From CAUYUA01 sp963575675 (GTDB taxonomy: Bacteria > Pseudomonadota > Alphaproteobacteria > Azospirillales > Azospirillaceae), in the NCBI GenBank assembly GCA_963575675.1, contig CAUYUA010000244.1:1-21763 (forward strand): 21,763 nucleotides of DNA, read 5' to 3'. The translations under genes were made by a program, and so were the position numbers. The notes beneath the pieces were generated by a model. The model did no database searches, was not told the origin of the DNA, and was given only the letters and a program-made list of their open reading frames with translations. This document shows positions 7,693-14,959 of this stretch, piece after piece. Every line of letters begins with the position of its first letter. Position 1 is the stretch's first letter.

Positions 7693-7885
7693 GAGAGGGG
7701 ATGTTTCTGGTCGTGGGGGATCATAAGGGGGGAGATGTCTTCTCTTCTTCGCCGCGCCGTTATTTGTCGTAAGGCAAACATCTTGCAGCTTGTGCGGATT
7801 TTGCCTTGCGGCAAATAAGAGGGGCCGTCGGGCCCCCCTTATGATCCCCCGCGACCAGGAACACAGTCCCTGGACCCGTTTAATC
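7681..7885. repeat. Family B inverted pair B2 (large imperfect palindrome)
   Basis: The left arm 7681-7732 and right arm 7833-7885 are inverted copies of family B, sharing the core CCAGGGACTGTGTTCCTGG (degenerate on the left), then TCG, GGGGGATCATAAGGGGGG. Inside, a second pair of 19-base arms (7760-7778 and 7800-7818) differs at two positions only. The structure fills the space between convergent ydcH-type gene and der and could stop transcription from both sides. There is no coding capacity. Confidence 0.85.
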
Positions 7886-7901
7886 TTACGAAGATGTTTT
7901 T

Positions 7902-9377
7902 CTACGAGTCGGCATAGGGATTGCGCGCTTTGCGCAAGTATAACCGCAAAGGAACGCCCGGCAGCGCAAAGGCGTTTCTTAGTCCTTGCGTTAAATATCG
8001 TAAATAAGCGTCTGGAATTTCATCCGCCGTCTTACTCGCCCAGAGGGCGAACGTCGGCGGACGAGTCTTGATTTGCGTCATATATCGGAACTTCAAACGA
8101 CGCCCGGACACCAACGGCGGTGGATGATGGCCGGTGATCTCTATTAGCCAGCGATTGAGCTGAGCTGTGGGAACGCGCTGATTCCATACGCGGTAGGTCT
8201 CCAGCACGGCGTCCAGCAGCGTGTCGAGGTTATGGCTTCGCAAGGCCGAAATCGTCACCCAAGGCACTCCGCGCGCTTGGGGAAGAGCCGACTCCAAACG
8301 ATCGCGCAAAGTCTCCAGAGCCGCTTTGCGGTTTTTGGTTTCGTCCCACTTGTTGACCGCCAAAACCAAGGCTCGTCCTTCCGACAGAACCATGCGGGCG
8401 ATGGTGAGGTCTTGTTTGTCGAGAATCGCGGCGGCGTCCAGAGTCAGAACGACGACGTGCGCCATGCGAATCACGCGCAAAGCGTCGCTGACCGCCATGC
8501 GTTCCAGGCGATCGTCGATTCGCGCTTTGCGGCGCATGCCGGCGGTGTCGACCAAGCGCAGAGGTCGATCTTTCCAGCGCCAATCCACGGAGATCGCGTC
8601 GCGAGTCATTCCGGCTTCGGGGCCGGTGAGAACGCGTTGCTCACCGATAAGACTGTTCAGCAGCGTTGATTTCCCGACGTTTGGACGACCGACGATCGCA
8701 AGCTGCAATGGTCGCGCTGCGGCGGCGAGAGCGGCGGCTTCGGCGGCGGCCTCGGCCTGAGCGGCGGCTTGTTCGTCGTCGAGGATGTCGTCGGAGAATT
8801 CCGAATCCGTAAGATCGTCGATGATTTCAAGTCGCGACTCGTCGCCGTTTGAGTCGACGGTGAGCGCGTCGCTCTCGCCGTCTTTGTCGGAGAAAGGCGC
8901 TAGGGCTTGGACAAGCTCGGCCATTCCTTCGCCGTGGGCGGCGGAGACCGCCACAGGTTCTCCGAGGCCGAGTTCATAGGCTTCGAAAAGTCCGGCAAGT
9001 TCGCGTCGTCCTTCGCATTTGTTGGCGATCAAGATGACCGGGCGACCGGTTTTGCGCAGCCAGGTGGCGAAGTGTTGATCGACGGAAGTGATTCCCGTGC
9101 GGGCGTCAACAAGCATGAGGACGACGTCTGCGCGTTCAAGAGCTTGTTCGGTTTGTCGGCGCATGCGCCCTTCAAGACTATCGTCTTCGGCGTCTTCCAG
9201 GCCGGCGGTGTCGATGATGGTGAAGGCGAGGCCGCCGATGCGAGCGGGAGCGGCGCGCCAATCGCGGGTTACGCCGGGAGCGTCGTCCACCAACGCCAAA
9301 CGTCGTCCGGCCAGACGGTTGAAGAGGGTTGATTTTCCGACGTTCGGCCGACCGATGATTACGGCTGTGAAACCCAT
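7902..9377 (-). CDS. der: Ribosome assembly GTPase Der (EngA)
   Basis: Der carries two GTPase domains and a KH-like domain and acts in maturation of the 50S ribosomal subunit. The 491-residue protein has P-loop 1 GRPNVGKST at 9-17 with DTAGL at 56-60 and NKCE at 119-122, and P-loop 2 GRPNVGKST at 230-238 with DTAGM at 277-281 and NKWD at 342-345. The KH-like region follows and ends LRKARNPYADS. The linker between the G domains (about 162-222) is acidic then Ala-rich, longer than in many homologues. Start ATG 9377 has AGGAG 5 bases upstream. It is the last gene before the B2 palindrome. Confidence 0.97.
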   Translation of the reverse strand: MGFTAVIIGRPNVGKSTLFNRLAGRRLALVDDAPGVTRDWRAAPARIGGLAFTIIDTAGLEDAEDDSLEGRMRRQTEQALERADVVLMLVDARTGITSVDQHFATWLRKTGRPVILIANKCEGRRELAGLFEAYELGLGEPVAVSAAHGEGMAELVQALAPFSDKDGESDALTVDSNGDESRLEIIDDLTDSEFSDDILDDEQAAAQAEAAAEAAALAAAARPLQLAIVGRPNVGKSTLLNSLIGEQRVLTGPEAGMTRDAISVDWRWKDRPLRLVDTAGMRRKARIDDRLERMAVSDALRVIRMAHVVVLTLDAAAILDKQDLTIARMVLSEGRALVLAVNKWDETKNRKAALETLRDRLESALPQARGVPWVTISALRSHNLDTLLDAVLETYRVWNQRVPTAQLNRWLIEITGHHPPPLVSGRRLKFRYMTQIKTRPPTFALWASKTADEIPDAYLRYLTQGLRNAFALPGVPLRLYLRKARNPYADS

Positions 9378-9462
9378 TGGAACTCCTAGAAACGATGATA
9401 AAAACCTGAATAAAAATTAAAGGGAGCGCCGTCCCGGAATCCGTCTAGTCCATTGTTCTTGC

Positions 9463-9476
9463 CATATCGCGATATG
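9463..9476. promoter_or_regulatory. 14-bp perfect palindrome CATATCGCGATATG
   Basis: This perfect 14-bp palindrome lies in the 135-bp spacer between the end of the large chemoreceptor gene and the start of der, on the der-upstream side. It could be an operator for a dimeric regulator or a chance/repeat relic. A TTGCG...CGCAA hairpin (9486-9501) lies next to it. Confidence 0.35.
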
Positions 9477-9512
9477 TTCTTTCATTGCGCTGGAGACGCA
9501 ACATGCATCTTT

Positions 9513-12404
9513 CTAAAGCGTGTATCCCAACCGCATTGCGCCCCACTGTTGTCCCATAACGATAATCGGCGCATCAACCTCTTGCATCAACACAATATTT
9601 CCATTTCCCATATCACGATCATATGCCTGCAAGAAATAGGGACGGCTGTTTCTTGCGGCGCTCAGTCCGGCATGATCGTCAAAAACCCGCCGTGTTCGCG
9701 CGTGAGCCAGATTCCATTGAACATCGCCTGGCCTTTGTGGTTGCGAGTATTTCTGATTATGAGTTGGAATATACCCGCTGCGGTTGGTTGCGGCGCAGAA
9801 TGTTGCGCCTGGCGTGGCGCTTAAGACGGGCTCTTGGATCGGCGGGAGCAGGTCGTCGGTTAAGGAAGAGAATTTCGCAAGGAATTGTGGAGGGTTTGTA
9901 TTGGGAATCGGTTGATAATCCAAGCTGAACAAATCTTTTTTGGAAATTCGTCCGTTTAGAACGGCGTTTTCCAGAGCTTTGGATGCTTTTTCTGCGGCTT
10001 GGCAAACGACGTCGACGTATTTCCGACTACGCTCTAATGTAATTTTCAAGAATCTCTCCAGCTTTTCTTTTTGGAGGGGCTCTATCACATCAGGGAAACG
10101 GAGGTGAACGCCTCGTTGACTGGCGCTCAGCCAAGAGCAGGGCAATGTTCCCAACTCGTCAACCGTCAAGTGCAAATTCGCGGTTGGGGTCGGGTTTTTT
10201 TGGGGAGAAGAGAAACGCACCAACGCGCCGTTTTCAGAAAGATCGACGGTAAAGCCCTTCGCCTCCCAGCCGTCGCCGCGCAGGGTCATCGAGCGCTTGA
10301 TGGGCAAACGGTCTCCGCTGCGGCGATTTCCGGCCATGGATTGCCGCAACGCCAGGACCAAGCGCGTTCTCAAAGAAAGAACGGCGTTGTTGGTTTTCTG
10401 CGCTTCGGTCTGGACGGTGTGCGCGATTTCTACGGCGCCGGAGGATTGTTGCGAGATTTCTTGGACGCTGTCCAAAACCAGCGAGGCTCCGGCGGCGACT
10501 TGGGTGATGTTTCGACAAATTTCTTTGTTGGCGTATTCTTGTTCTTCGACGGCGGCGGCGACGGATGTGGCGATTTGTTCGAAGTTCATGATCATGTTGA
10601 CCACGTCTTCAATGGCTCCGACGCTGTTTTCCGTGGCGTTTTGGATGTTGGCGATTTGTTGCGTGATTTCTTCCGTGGCCTGTCTCGTTTGATTGGCCAG
10701 ACTCTTGACTTCGTTGGCGACGACGGCGAATCCTTTTCCGGCGTCTCCGGCGCGAGCGGCCTCGATGGTGGCGTTCAGGGCGAGAAGATTGGTTTTTCCG
10801 GCGATGTCGGCGATCAGCTTGACGACGGCGCCGACTTGAAGGACCACGACGCGCAACCCATCCATGGCCTCGGCGACGGCTCCGGCTCGACCGACGCCTT
10901 CTTTGGCCATGAAGCTGGATTCGGCGGCTTTGCGGGCGATTTCTTGACCGGCGGAGACGGCTTGTTCGGCGGCGGTGGCGACGCTGGTGGCGTTGCCGTT
11001 GGCTTGCTCGGCGACGGAGGCGACCTGAGAGGTCTGGTTGCGAATCGCATCGACGGCTCCGACCACATTGATCGAGCTGTCTTCCATGGCGCGACCGCAA
11101 GTGTTGACGTGCGCGACGGTGGTTTCCAAGTCCATTTCCACCAGCTTGCACATGTCGAGCATGGTGTCGCGCATTAATTGTTCGTGTTTCAGCTTCATTT
11201 GTTCTTGCTCGATCATCATTTGATCTCGTTCGAGCAAGGCTTGATGAAAGCTGCTGGTGGCGTGAATGATTCCGGCGACTTCGTCTCGACCGCGTGGTTT
11301 TGGAATGGGGATTTGCTTGTCGCCTTCAGTCAGTCGCATGAGCACATAAGTGATGGCCTCCAACGGACGGCTGATGCGGAAAATCACCATCCATAAAGAG
11401 GTTGTAATGGCGATGAACGCGACGGCGAGAATGCCGACGTGCAGGTAAAGGGAGAATTGAGATGTGGCGACAACGGCGACGACGTCGTCGGCCACGGCGT
11501 TGGAGGCGACTTTCTGAGCGTTGAGAATTCCTTCGATGCCTTGAGTGGCCGCTGTGAACCATTGAGACGAGGTTATCGGATAGGGCTCGTTTTTGGCGCT
11601 GGCTTGAAGCACGGAACGGCGAACTTCGGCGAAGGTTTTGTTGTAGCGTTGCTCGACATCGTCGAGCGCGGCGCGGAAAGCTTCAGGCAATCCATTGCGA
11701 TGGGACGATAAAACAGCCCAAGCGCTTTCAATGCGGCCTCGCATGCGCGATTGGTTTTCAATTTGCTCCGGCGTCATTGGGCGACCGGCGGCGATGACGC
11801 CCGCCATGAATCCGCGTTCGCGTCCGGCGAACTCGCTCATTTGCCACAGCGAATCCTTCAGGTCGAGACCATGGGTGACGCGCACATCGACCGCCCAATC
11901 CAAATCTTGTTCGATGGCGTCGCGCAAATCGGCGGTCGCCATGATCAAGTCGGTCATGGCGTTGAACCAAATCGGGCGCAATGGAGCGCTATCGCCGTTC
12001 GAGGCCAGGACTTGGTCGACTTGCGCTCGTAAATTGTCGGCGATTTGGCGTTTCGCCTCCATTTTTGCTCGCGCGTCGTTGATGTTGGGCGAAAGCGGCA
12101 TGCGGTCCAGCTCTGTCAGAGCATGCGCCAATCGCTCTTGTCCGGTTGCGCGCTGTTTTAAGATCGTTGTTTTCACCTCTGGCGGCGTTCCCTTGACGTT
12201 GCCGAGGGCTCCGTTGGTTTGTCCACGCTCCACCGCCCATGAGCCGCCGGTCGCCAACAAATCGTCGGCGATGTCGTTGATCTGGCGCGCGTGTTCTTGA
12301 GCGCGCATCAATCGCAAAGAATTGAGAACTTCGTCTCCGGCCAATCCCAGAAGCATCAAGGCCAACACGCCGATGGCAATCGTCAATTTGACGCGAATCT
12401 TCAT
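9513..12404 (-). CDS. Methyl-accepting chemotaxis protein with PilZ and C-terminal sensory-like domain
   Basis: This is a 963-residue transmembrane receptor. Membrane segments are at about 7-23 and 319-342; the periplasmic part (25-318) has two repeats of a VERGQTNGAL / GRERGFMAGVIAAGR kind, reminiscent of nitrate/nitrite-sensing (NIT) type helical domains. HAMP covers about 343-395 and the signalling domain about 430-680, with a well-conserved tip (530-570, IADIAGKTNLLALNATIEAA). A PilZ domain follows (about 693-785) with both c-di-GMP signatures: Arg695-x3-Arg699 and Asp721-x-Ser723-x2-Gly726. The last 160 residues (YIPTHNQKYSQPQ, RRVFDDHAGLSAARN, QAYDRDMG, QQWGAMRLGY) match the C-terminal domain of many Rhodospirillales receptors. 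Start ATG 12404 has AAGGAGG 7 bases upstream. Ligands are unknown; c-di-GMP binding is inferred. Confidence 0.95.
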   Translation of the reverse strand: MKIRVKLTIAIGVLALMLLGLAGDEVLNSLRLMRAQEHARQINDIADDLLATGGSWAVERGQTNGALGNVKGTPPEVKTTILKQRATGQERLAHALTELDRMPLSPNINDARAKMEAKRQIADNLRAQVDQVLASNGDSAPLRPIWFNAMTDLIMATADLRDAIEQDLDWAVDVRVTHGLDLKDSLWQMSEFAGRERGFMAGVIAAGRPMTPEQIENQSRMRGRIESAWAVLSSHRNGLPEAFRAALDDVEQRYNKTFAEVRRSVLQASAKNEPYPITSSQWFTAATQGIEGILNAQKVASNAVADDVVAVVATSQFSLYLHVGILAVAFIAITTSLWMVIFRISRPLEAITYVLMRLTEGDKQIPIPKPRGRDEVAGIIHATSSFHQALLERDQMMIEQEQMKLKHEQLMRDTMLDMCKLVEMDLETTVAHVNTCGRAMEDSSINVVGAVDAIRNQTSQVASVAEQANGNATSVATAAEQAVSAGQEIARKAAESSFMAKEGVGRAGAVAEAMDGLRVVVLQVGAVVKLIADIAGKTNLLALNATIEAARAGDAGKGFAVVANEVKSLANQTRQATEEITQQIANIQNATENSVGAIEDVVNMIMNFEQIATSVAAAVEEQEYANKEICRNITQVAAGASLVLDSVQEISQQSSGAVEIAHTVQTEAQKTNNAVLSLRTRLVLALRQSMAGNRRSGDRLPIKRSMTLRGDGWEAKGFTVDLSENGALVRFSSPQKNPTPTANLHLTVDELGTLPCSWLSASQRGVHLRFPDVIEPLQKEKLERFLKITLERSRKYVDVVCQAAEKASKALENAVLNGRISKKDLFSLDYQPIPNTNPPQFLAKFSSLTDDLLPPIQEPVLSATPGATFCAATNRSGYIPTHNQKYSQPQRPGDVQWNLAHARTRRVFDDHAGLSAARNSRPYFLQAYDRDMGNGNIVLMQEVDAPIIVMGQQWGAMRLGYTL

Positions 12405-12500
12405 GGGGAGGCCTCCTTCTTAACAGAGCAACGCGCTTGCATGTTTTGTTGTGCCGGAAAGTGAAGAAAGTGATGCATAAAAAAAGACTAACAAAAAAAC

Positions 12501-12593
12501 AAAGGGGACATAGTCGGGCGTGTTCTTTGTCGCTTAAGATCATAAAGAGGGCGTCCGTGGCCCGAGCGACTGGGAACATATCCTCTACATCCC
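12501..12593. repeat. Degenerate family B inverted pair B3
   Basis: 12501-12552 retains GTGTTC, GTCGC, GATCATAA and GGGCG of family B in + orientation. The following stretch to about 12593, read in reverse, gives CAGTCGCTCGGGCCACGG, nearly identical to 14722-14739 (copy B4). The pair is bounded by AACAAA and TTTGTT. It separates the DUF423 gene from the large chemoreceptor gene. Confidence 0.6.
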
Positions 12594-12623
12594 ATTTGTT
12601 TATACGCAAAAATTTTGCATGGC

Positions 12624-13022
12624 CTAGGATCTGTTGGATCCGGCCATAATCGCTGCAATCGCTAGAAGCAACCAACTGCCGATGAATGTTCCGCCGCCCA
12701 GGGGAATGACCACGGTTGGAAGCAGTGACGGCGCCAGAATTTTGACGTAGAGCCCCCAGCAGAACAGGACCAAGCCGATTGTGAACCCCCATCCTGCGAG
12801 CTTGAAAAAGACGCAGCGGGCGATGTTGTTTGTTTGTCCGAGCGCAACTACGGCGATCAACGTCAGGGCGTGAATCAATTGATACTGTGTTGCGGTTCGA
12901 AAAATATCGATGGCGTATGGATCGCCGAGTCGATGGCTTGCCCATGCGCCTCCGGCCACAGCCATGGCGCCGTTGAGCGCGGCGAAACCCACCCATATTC
13001 GATGATTTGTTTGAGACGACAT
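12624..13022 (-). CDS. DUF423 family inner-membrane protein
   Basis: This 132-residue protein has four hydrophobic segments and the DUF423 (YgdD-like) pattern: an N-terminal GAMAVAGGAWASHRL, then TATQYQLIHALTLI, and a later PLGGGTFIGSWLLL. The molecular role of the family is unknown. I chose ATG 13022 because the protein then begins MSSQTNHRIWVGFAALNG and AAGG lies 8 bases upstream. The frame runs on to 13112, but those 30 residues contain the LNKVRV LNKVRV echo produced by an 18-bp DNA duplication and no homology. It starts 82 bp after metZ on the same strand and may share its transcript. Confidence 0.88.
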   Translation of the reverse strand: MSSQTNHRIWVGFAALNGAMAVAGGAWASHRLGDPYAIDIFRTATQYQLIHALTLIAVVALGQTNNIARCVFFKLAGWGFTIGLVLFCWGLYVKILAPSLLPTVVIPLGGGTFIGSWLLLAIAAIMAGSNRS

Positions 13023-13058
13023 GACTCTGACCTTGTTTAGGACTCTGACCTTGTTTAG
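13023..13058 (-). repeat. Perfect 18-bp tandem duplication over the ribosome site
   Basis: GACTCTGACCTTGTTTAG occurs twice in perfect tandem (13023-13040, 13041-13058). On the coding strand each copy carries AAGGTCAGAGTC, so the AAGG ribosome site of the DUF423 gene is present twice, 8 and 26 bases before the ATG. Only the proximal one is correctly spaced. Confidence 0.9.
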
Positions 13059-13104
13059 GCTCGGAGCGTCGTTCGACGCGCCCGCAGGAAACATGGACGT
13101 GAAG

Positions 13105-14400
13105 TTATGCAAAAGCGGCGCTTAGAGCCTGACGCAAGTCATCGATGATGTCGTCCGGGTCTTCCAGTCCAACCGACAACCGGATAGTGCTGGGGCTGAT
13201 TCCGACGCGAGCGCGTTCTTGGTCTGTGAGTCTCTGGTGTGTGCTGGTGGCGGGATGAGTGATCAGACTCTTGGAGTCGCCGAGGTTGTTGGAGATAAGA
13301 ACCAGCTCCAGAGAATTCATAAAGCGGAAGGCGTCGGCTTTGCCGCCTTTGAGGTCGAAAGCGATCAGAGAGCCGCCGTTTTTCATCTGGCGTTGGGCCA
13401 GAGCGTAATGAGGGTGACTCGGCAAGCCGGGATAGCGCACTTGAGCGATGGCTGGGTGAGAGTCCAGGAATTGCGCGGCGCGCGCCGCGCCGTTGACCAT
13501 GGCGGAGACGCGCAGCTCCATGGTTTCCAGTCCCTTCAGCAGCAGCCAGGCGTTGAACGGGCTGATCGAAGGGCCTGTATGGCGTAGGAAGGGATGGACA
13601 ATGTCGAGAAACGCGCGATTGCTCAACACGGCTCCGCCGAGACAGCGGCCTTGGCCATCGATGTGCTTGGTGGCGGAATAGACCACGACGTCGGCGCCCA
13701 GAGCCATTGGGCGTTGTCCCATCGGGGTGGCGAACACGTTATCGACCACCACGCGCGCGCCGGCGGCATGCGCCATGTCGCAGACGGCCTTTAGGTCAAT
13801 GATGTCCAGAGTAGGGTTGGAGGGCGTTTCAAGAAACACGACGGCGGTCGGCTGAGACAGCGCTGCGCGCCATTGGTCGAGATCGGCTCCGTCGACCATG
13901 ACGGTCTGCACGCCGAAACGCGGCAACAAGTCTTTAACGATGTACAGGCAAGATCCGAACAGCGCCCATGGCGCCACCAATCGATCGCCTGCTTTCAATT
14001 GCGAGGTTAAGGCCGCGTAGACCGCAGCCATTCCGCTGGCGGTGGCGCAACAGCACTCGGCGCCTTCGTATTCGGCCAAGCGCTGTTCAAACATGGTTTG
14101 CGTGGGGTTGCGGAACCGTGAGTACACATAACGCAACCCGTCTTTGGCGAAGGCTTCCTCTGCTTCTTCGGCGCAAGCGTAGACATAACCGGAGCTTTGA
14201 TAGATCGCTTCGCAGGTTTCATCGAAGCCTGAGCGTTCTACGCCGCCGTGAATGAGGCGACTTTGTGGCCGGAGGCGGCTGACTCGCAAGCGTCGTTGCG
14301 CGCGCGCGTTGGCGCGTCGTTCGACCAAATCTTGGATGTCGCTGGTCAAAGGCGTCGCCAACGTAGAAGGCGTCGGCGTAGAGGAAGACGAATCACTCAC
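13105..14400 (-). CDS. metZ: O-succinylhomoserine sulfhydrylase MetZ
   Basis: MetZ makes homocysteine from O-succinylhomoserine and sulfide in methionine synthesis, using PLP. The 431-residue protein has the Cys/Met-metabolism PLP fold: YSRFRNPTQTMFEQRL at 93-108, ATASGMAAVYAAL at 119-131, VVDNVFATP at 218-226 and the PLP lysine Lys245 in YSATKHIDGQGR. The C-terminal part has ISNNLGDSKSLITHPATSTH, as in MetZ/MetB relatives; MetZ is preferred over MetB because of RLIHGGVERSGFDETCEAIY and the alphaproteobacterial setting. I chose GTG 14400 since AAGGAG lies 9 bases upstream; ATG 14487 or TTG 14490 would add about 30 residues without a ribosome site. Even so the N terminus is about 40 residues longer than usual and Ser/Thr-rich. 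Confidence 0.92.
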   Translation of the reverse strand: MSDSSSSTPTPSTLATPLTSDIQDLVERRANARAQRRLRVSRLRPQSRLIHGGVERSGFDETCEAIYQSSGYVYACAEEAEEAFAKDGLRYVYSRFRNPTQTMFEQRLAEYEGAECCCATASGMAAVYAALTSQLKAGDRLVAPWALFGSCLYIVKDLLPRFGVQTVMVDGADLDQWRAALSQPTAVVFLETPSNPTLDIIDLKAVCDMAHAAGARVVVDNVFATPMGQRPMALGADVVVYSATKHIDGQGRCLGGAVLSNRAFLDIVHPFLRHTGPSISPFNAWLLLKGLETMELRVSAMVNGAARAAQFLDSHPAIAQVRYPGLPSHPHYALAQRQMKNGGSLIAFDLKGGKADAFRFMNSLELVLISNNLGDSKSLITHPATSTHQRLTDQERARVGISPSTIRLSVGLEDPDDIIDDLRQALSAAFA

Positions 14401-14471
14401 GCGATGTTGCTCCTTGATGTATGTTCGCTTTTGCCGACATGTTTTTGGGAGTGCGGTTGAGGTTTGTCGCA

Positions 14472-14497
14472 CGGCTGTTTTTTTCATCAATCAGCCG
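14472..14497 (-). promoter_or_regulatory. Leader hairpin upstream of metZ
   Basis: CGGCTG (14472-14477) and CAGCCG (14492-14497) form a perfect 6-bp stem just after the predicted transcription start of metZ. It does not show the SAM-II consensus known from alphaproteobacterial methionine genes. Function is unknown; it may only shield the 5' end. Confidence 0.35.
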
Positions 14498-14500
14498 CTG

Positions 14501-14529
14501 TTTTTAGCTTTCGTTGAATGAGGGGTCAA
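14501..14529 (-). promoter_or_regulatory. Candidate sigma-70-type promoter of metZ
   Basis: On the minus strand TTGACC (14529-14524) is followed after 17 bases by TAAAAA (14506-14501). Five of six -35 bases and four of six -10 bases match the consensus. The start would be near 14494, giving a leader of about 95 bases before GTG 14400. Confidence 0.5.
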
Positions 14530-14697
14530 GAACATATCCCCGGACAATAACGGAAAAGACTTTCGAGATGAAATATTTTTAAAAAGACGGTGGTTTGGAT
14601 GATGATTTGTTTGCATGCGGCTTTTGCGGTTTCTTGAAATTCGTCTGGTGAATGTTCTTTTGAATGAGCAAGATCGGAGAGAAGTAGAGTGAAAATT

Positions 14698-14765
14698 AAA
14701 AGGGTCCAGGGACTATATTCTCAGTCGCTCGGGCCAAGGACGAAAGCTTCCCTTGTTCGTGAAGC
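14698..14765 (+). repeat. Interspersed repeat family B, copy B4
   Basis: AAAAGGGTCCAGGGACTATA opens the copy, followed by TTCTCAGTCGCTCGGG and a degraded AAGCTTCCCTTGTTCGTGAAGCG end. The 5' flank AATTAAA is shared with copies B2-right and B7. It forms an inverted pair with B5. Confidence 0.75.
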
Positions 14766-14861
14766 GATTTTCTACTGGAATTGCTTATTTGTAGGGGAAA
14801 AATTCAACTCGCCGGACCCCGTTGATATTCATCAAAAGCTCTAATAATTCCAGAGGAAGAT

Positions 14862-14940
14862 CGCTTCGCGAGTAAGGGGGGCTTTCACTCCCCCTTATGA
14901 TTTTGAGCGACCAGAAACTCAGTCCCTGGACCTTTTCAAC
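14862..14940 (-). repeat. Interspersed repeat family B, copy B5, with hairpin
   Basis: Read in reverse, the copy gives GGTCCAGGGACTGAGTTTCT, GGTCGC, ATCATAAGGGGG and AAAGCCCCCCTTACTCGCGAAGCG. TAAGGGGG (14873-14880) and CCCCCTTA (14890-14897) form a perfect 8-bp stem with a 9-base loop. It begins 20 bp downstream of ychF, where it could act as the terminator. Confidence 0.8.
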
Positions 14941-14959
14941 CTTTATTCATTTCTCTGGA

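Larger units (their letters stand above)
14401..14959. other. Intergenic region between ychF and metZ
   Basis: This 559-bp spacer has no credible gene. It holds the metZ leader and promoter candidate (14501-14529), a leader hairpin (14472-14477 with 14492-14497), a stretch with GGGGTCAAGAACATATCCCC at 14522-14541 that may be a worn repeat, and two family B copies in inverted orientation (14698-14765 and 14862-14940). The stretch 14560-14690 shows nothing I can name. Confidence 0.7.

Noticed and set aside
10071..11177. Long open frame on the + strand (368 codons) with Gly-rich translation
   Set aside because: It lies wholly antisense to the well-supported chemoreceptor gene, and its low-complexity Gly/Asp composition is what the reverse of that coding sequence gives.
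12405..12623. Possible small gene or tRNA in the spacer before the large chemoreceptor
   Set aside because: No start with a ribosome site and no cloverleaf arms; the content is explained by repeat pair B3.
11989..12996. Minus-strand open frame spanning the B3 repeat (335 codons)
   Set aside because: It overlaps the ends of two supported genes in another frame, is Arg-rich and runs through the repeat region. It has no ribosome site or domain.
14401..14500. SAM-II riboswitch before metZ
   Set aside because: SAM-II RNAs often precede methionine genes in alphaproteobacteria, but the leader lacks the expected CGCUGAUUUAAC and GAUAAAUGUAGCUAAA segments.
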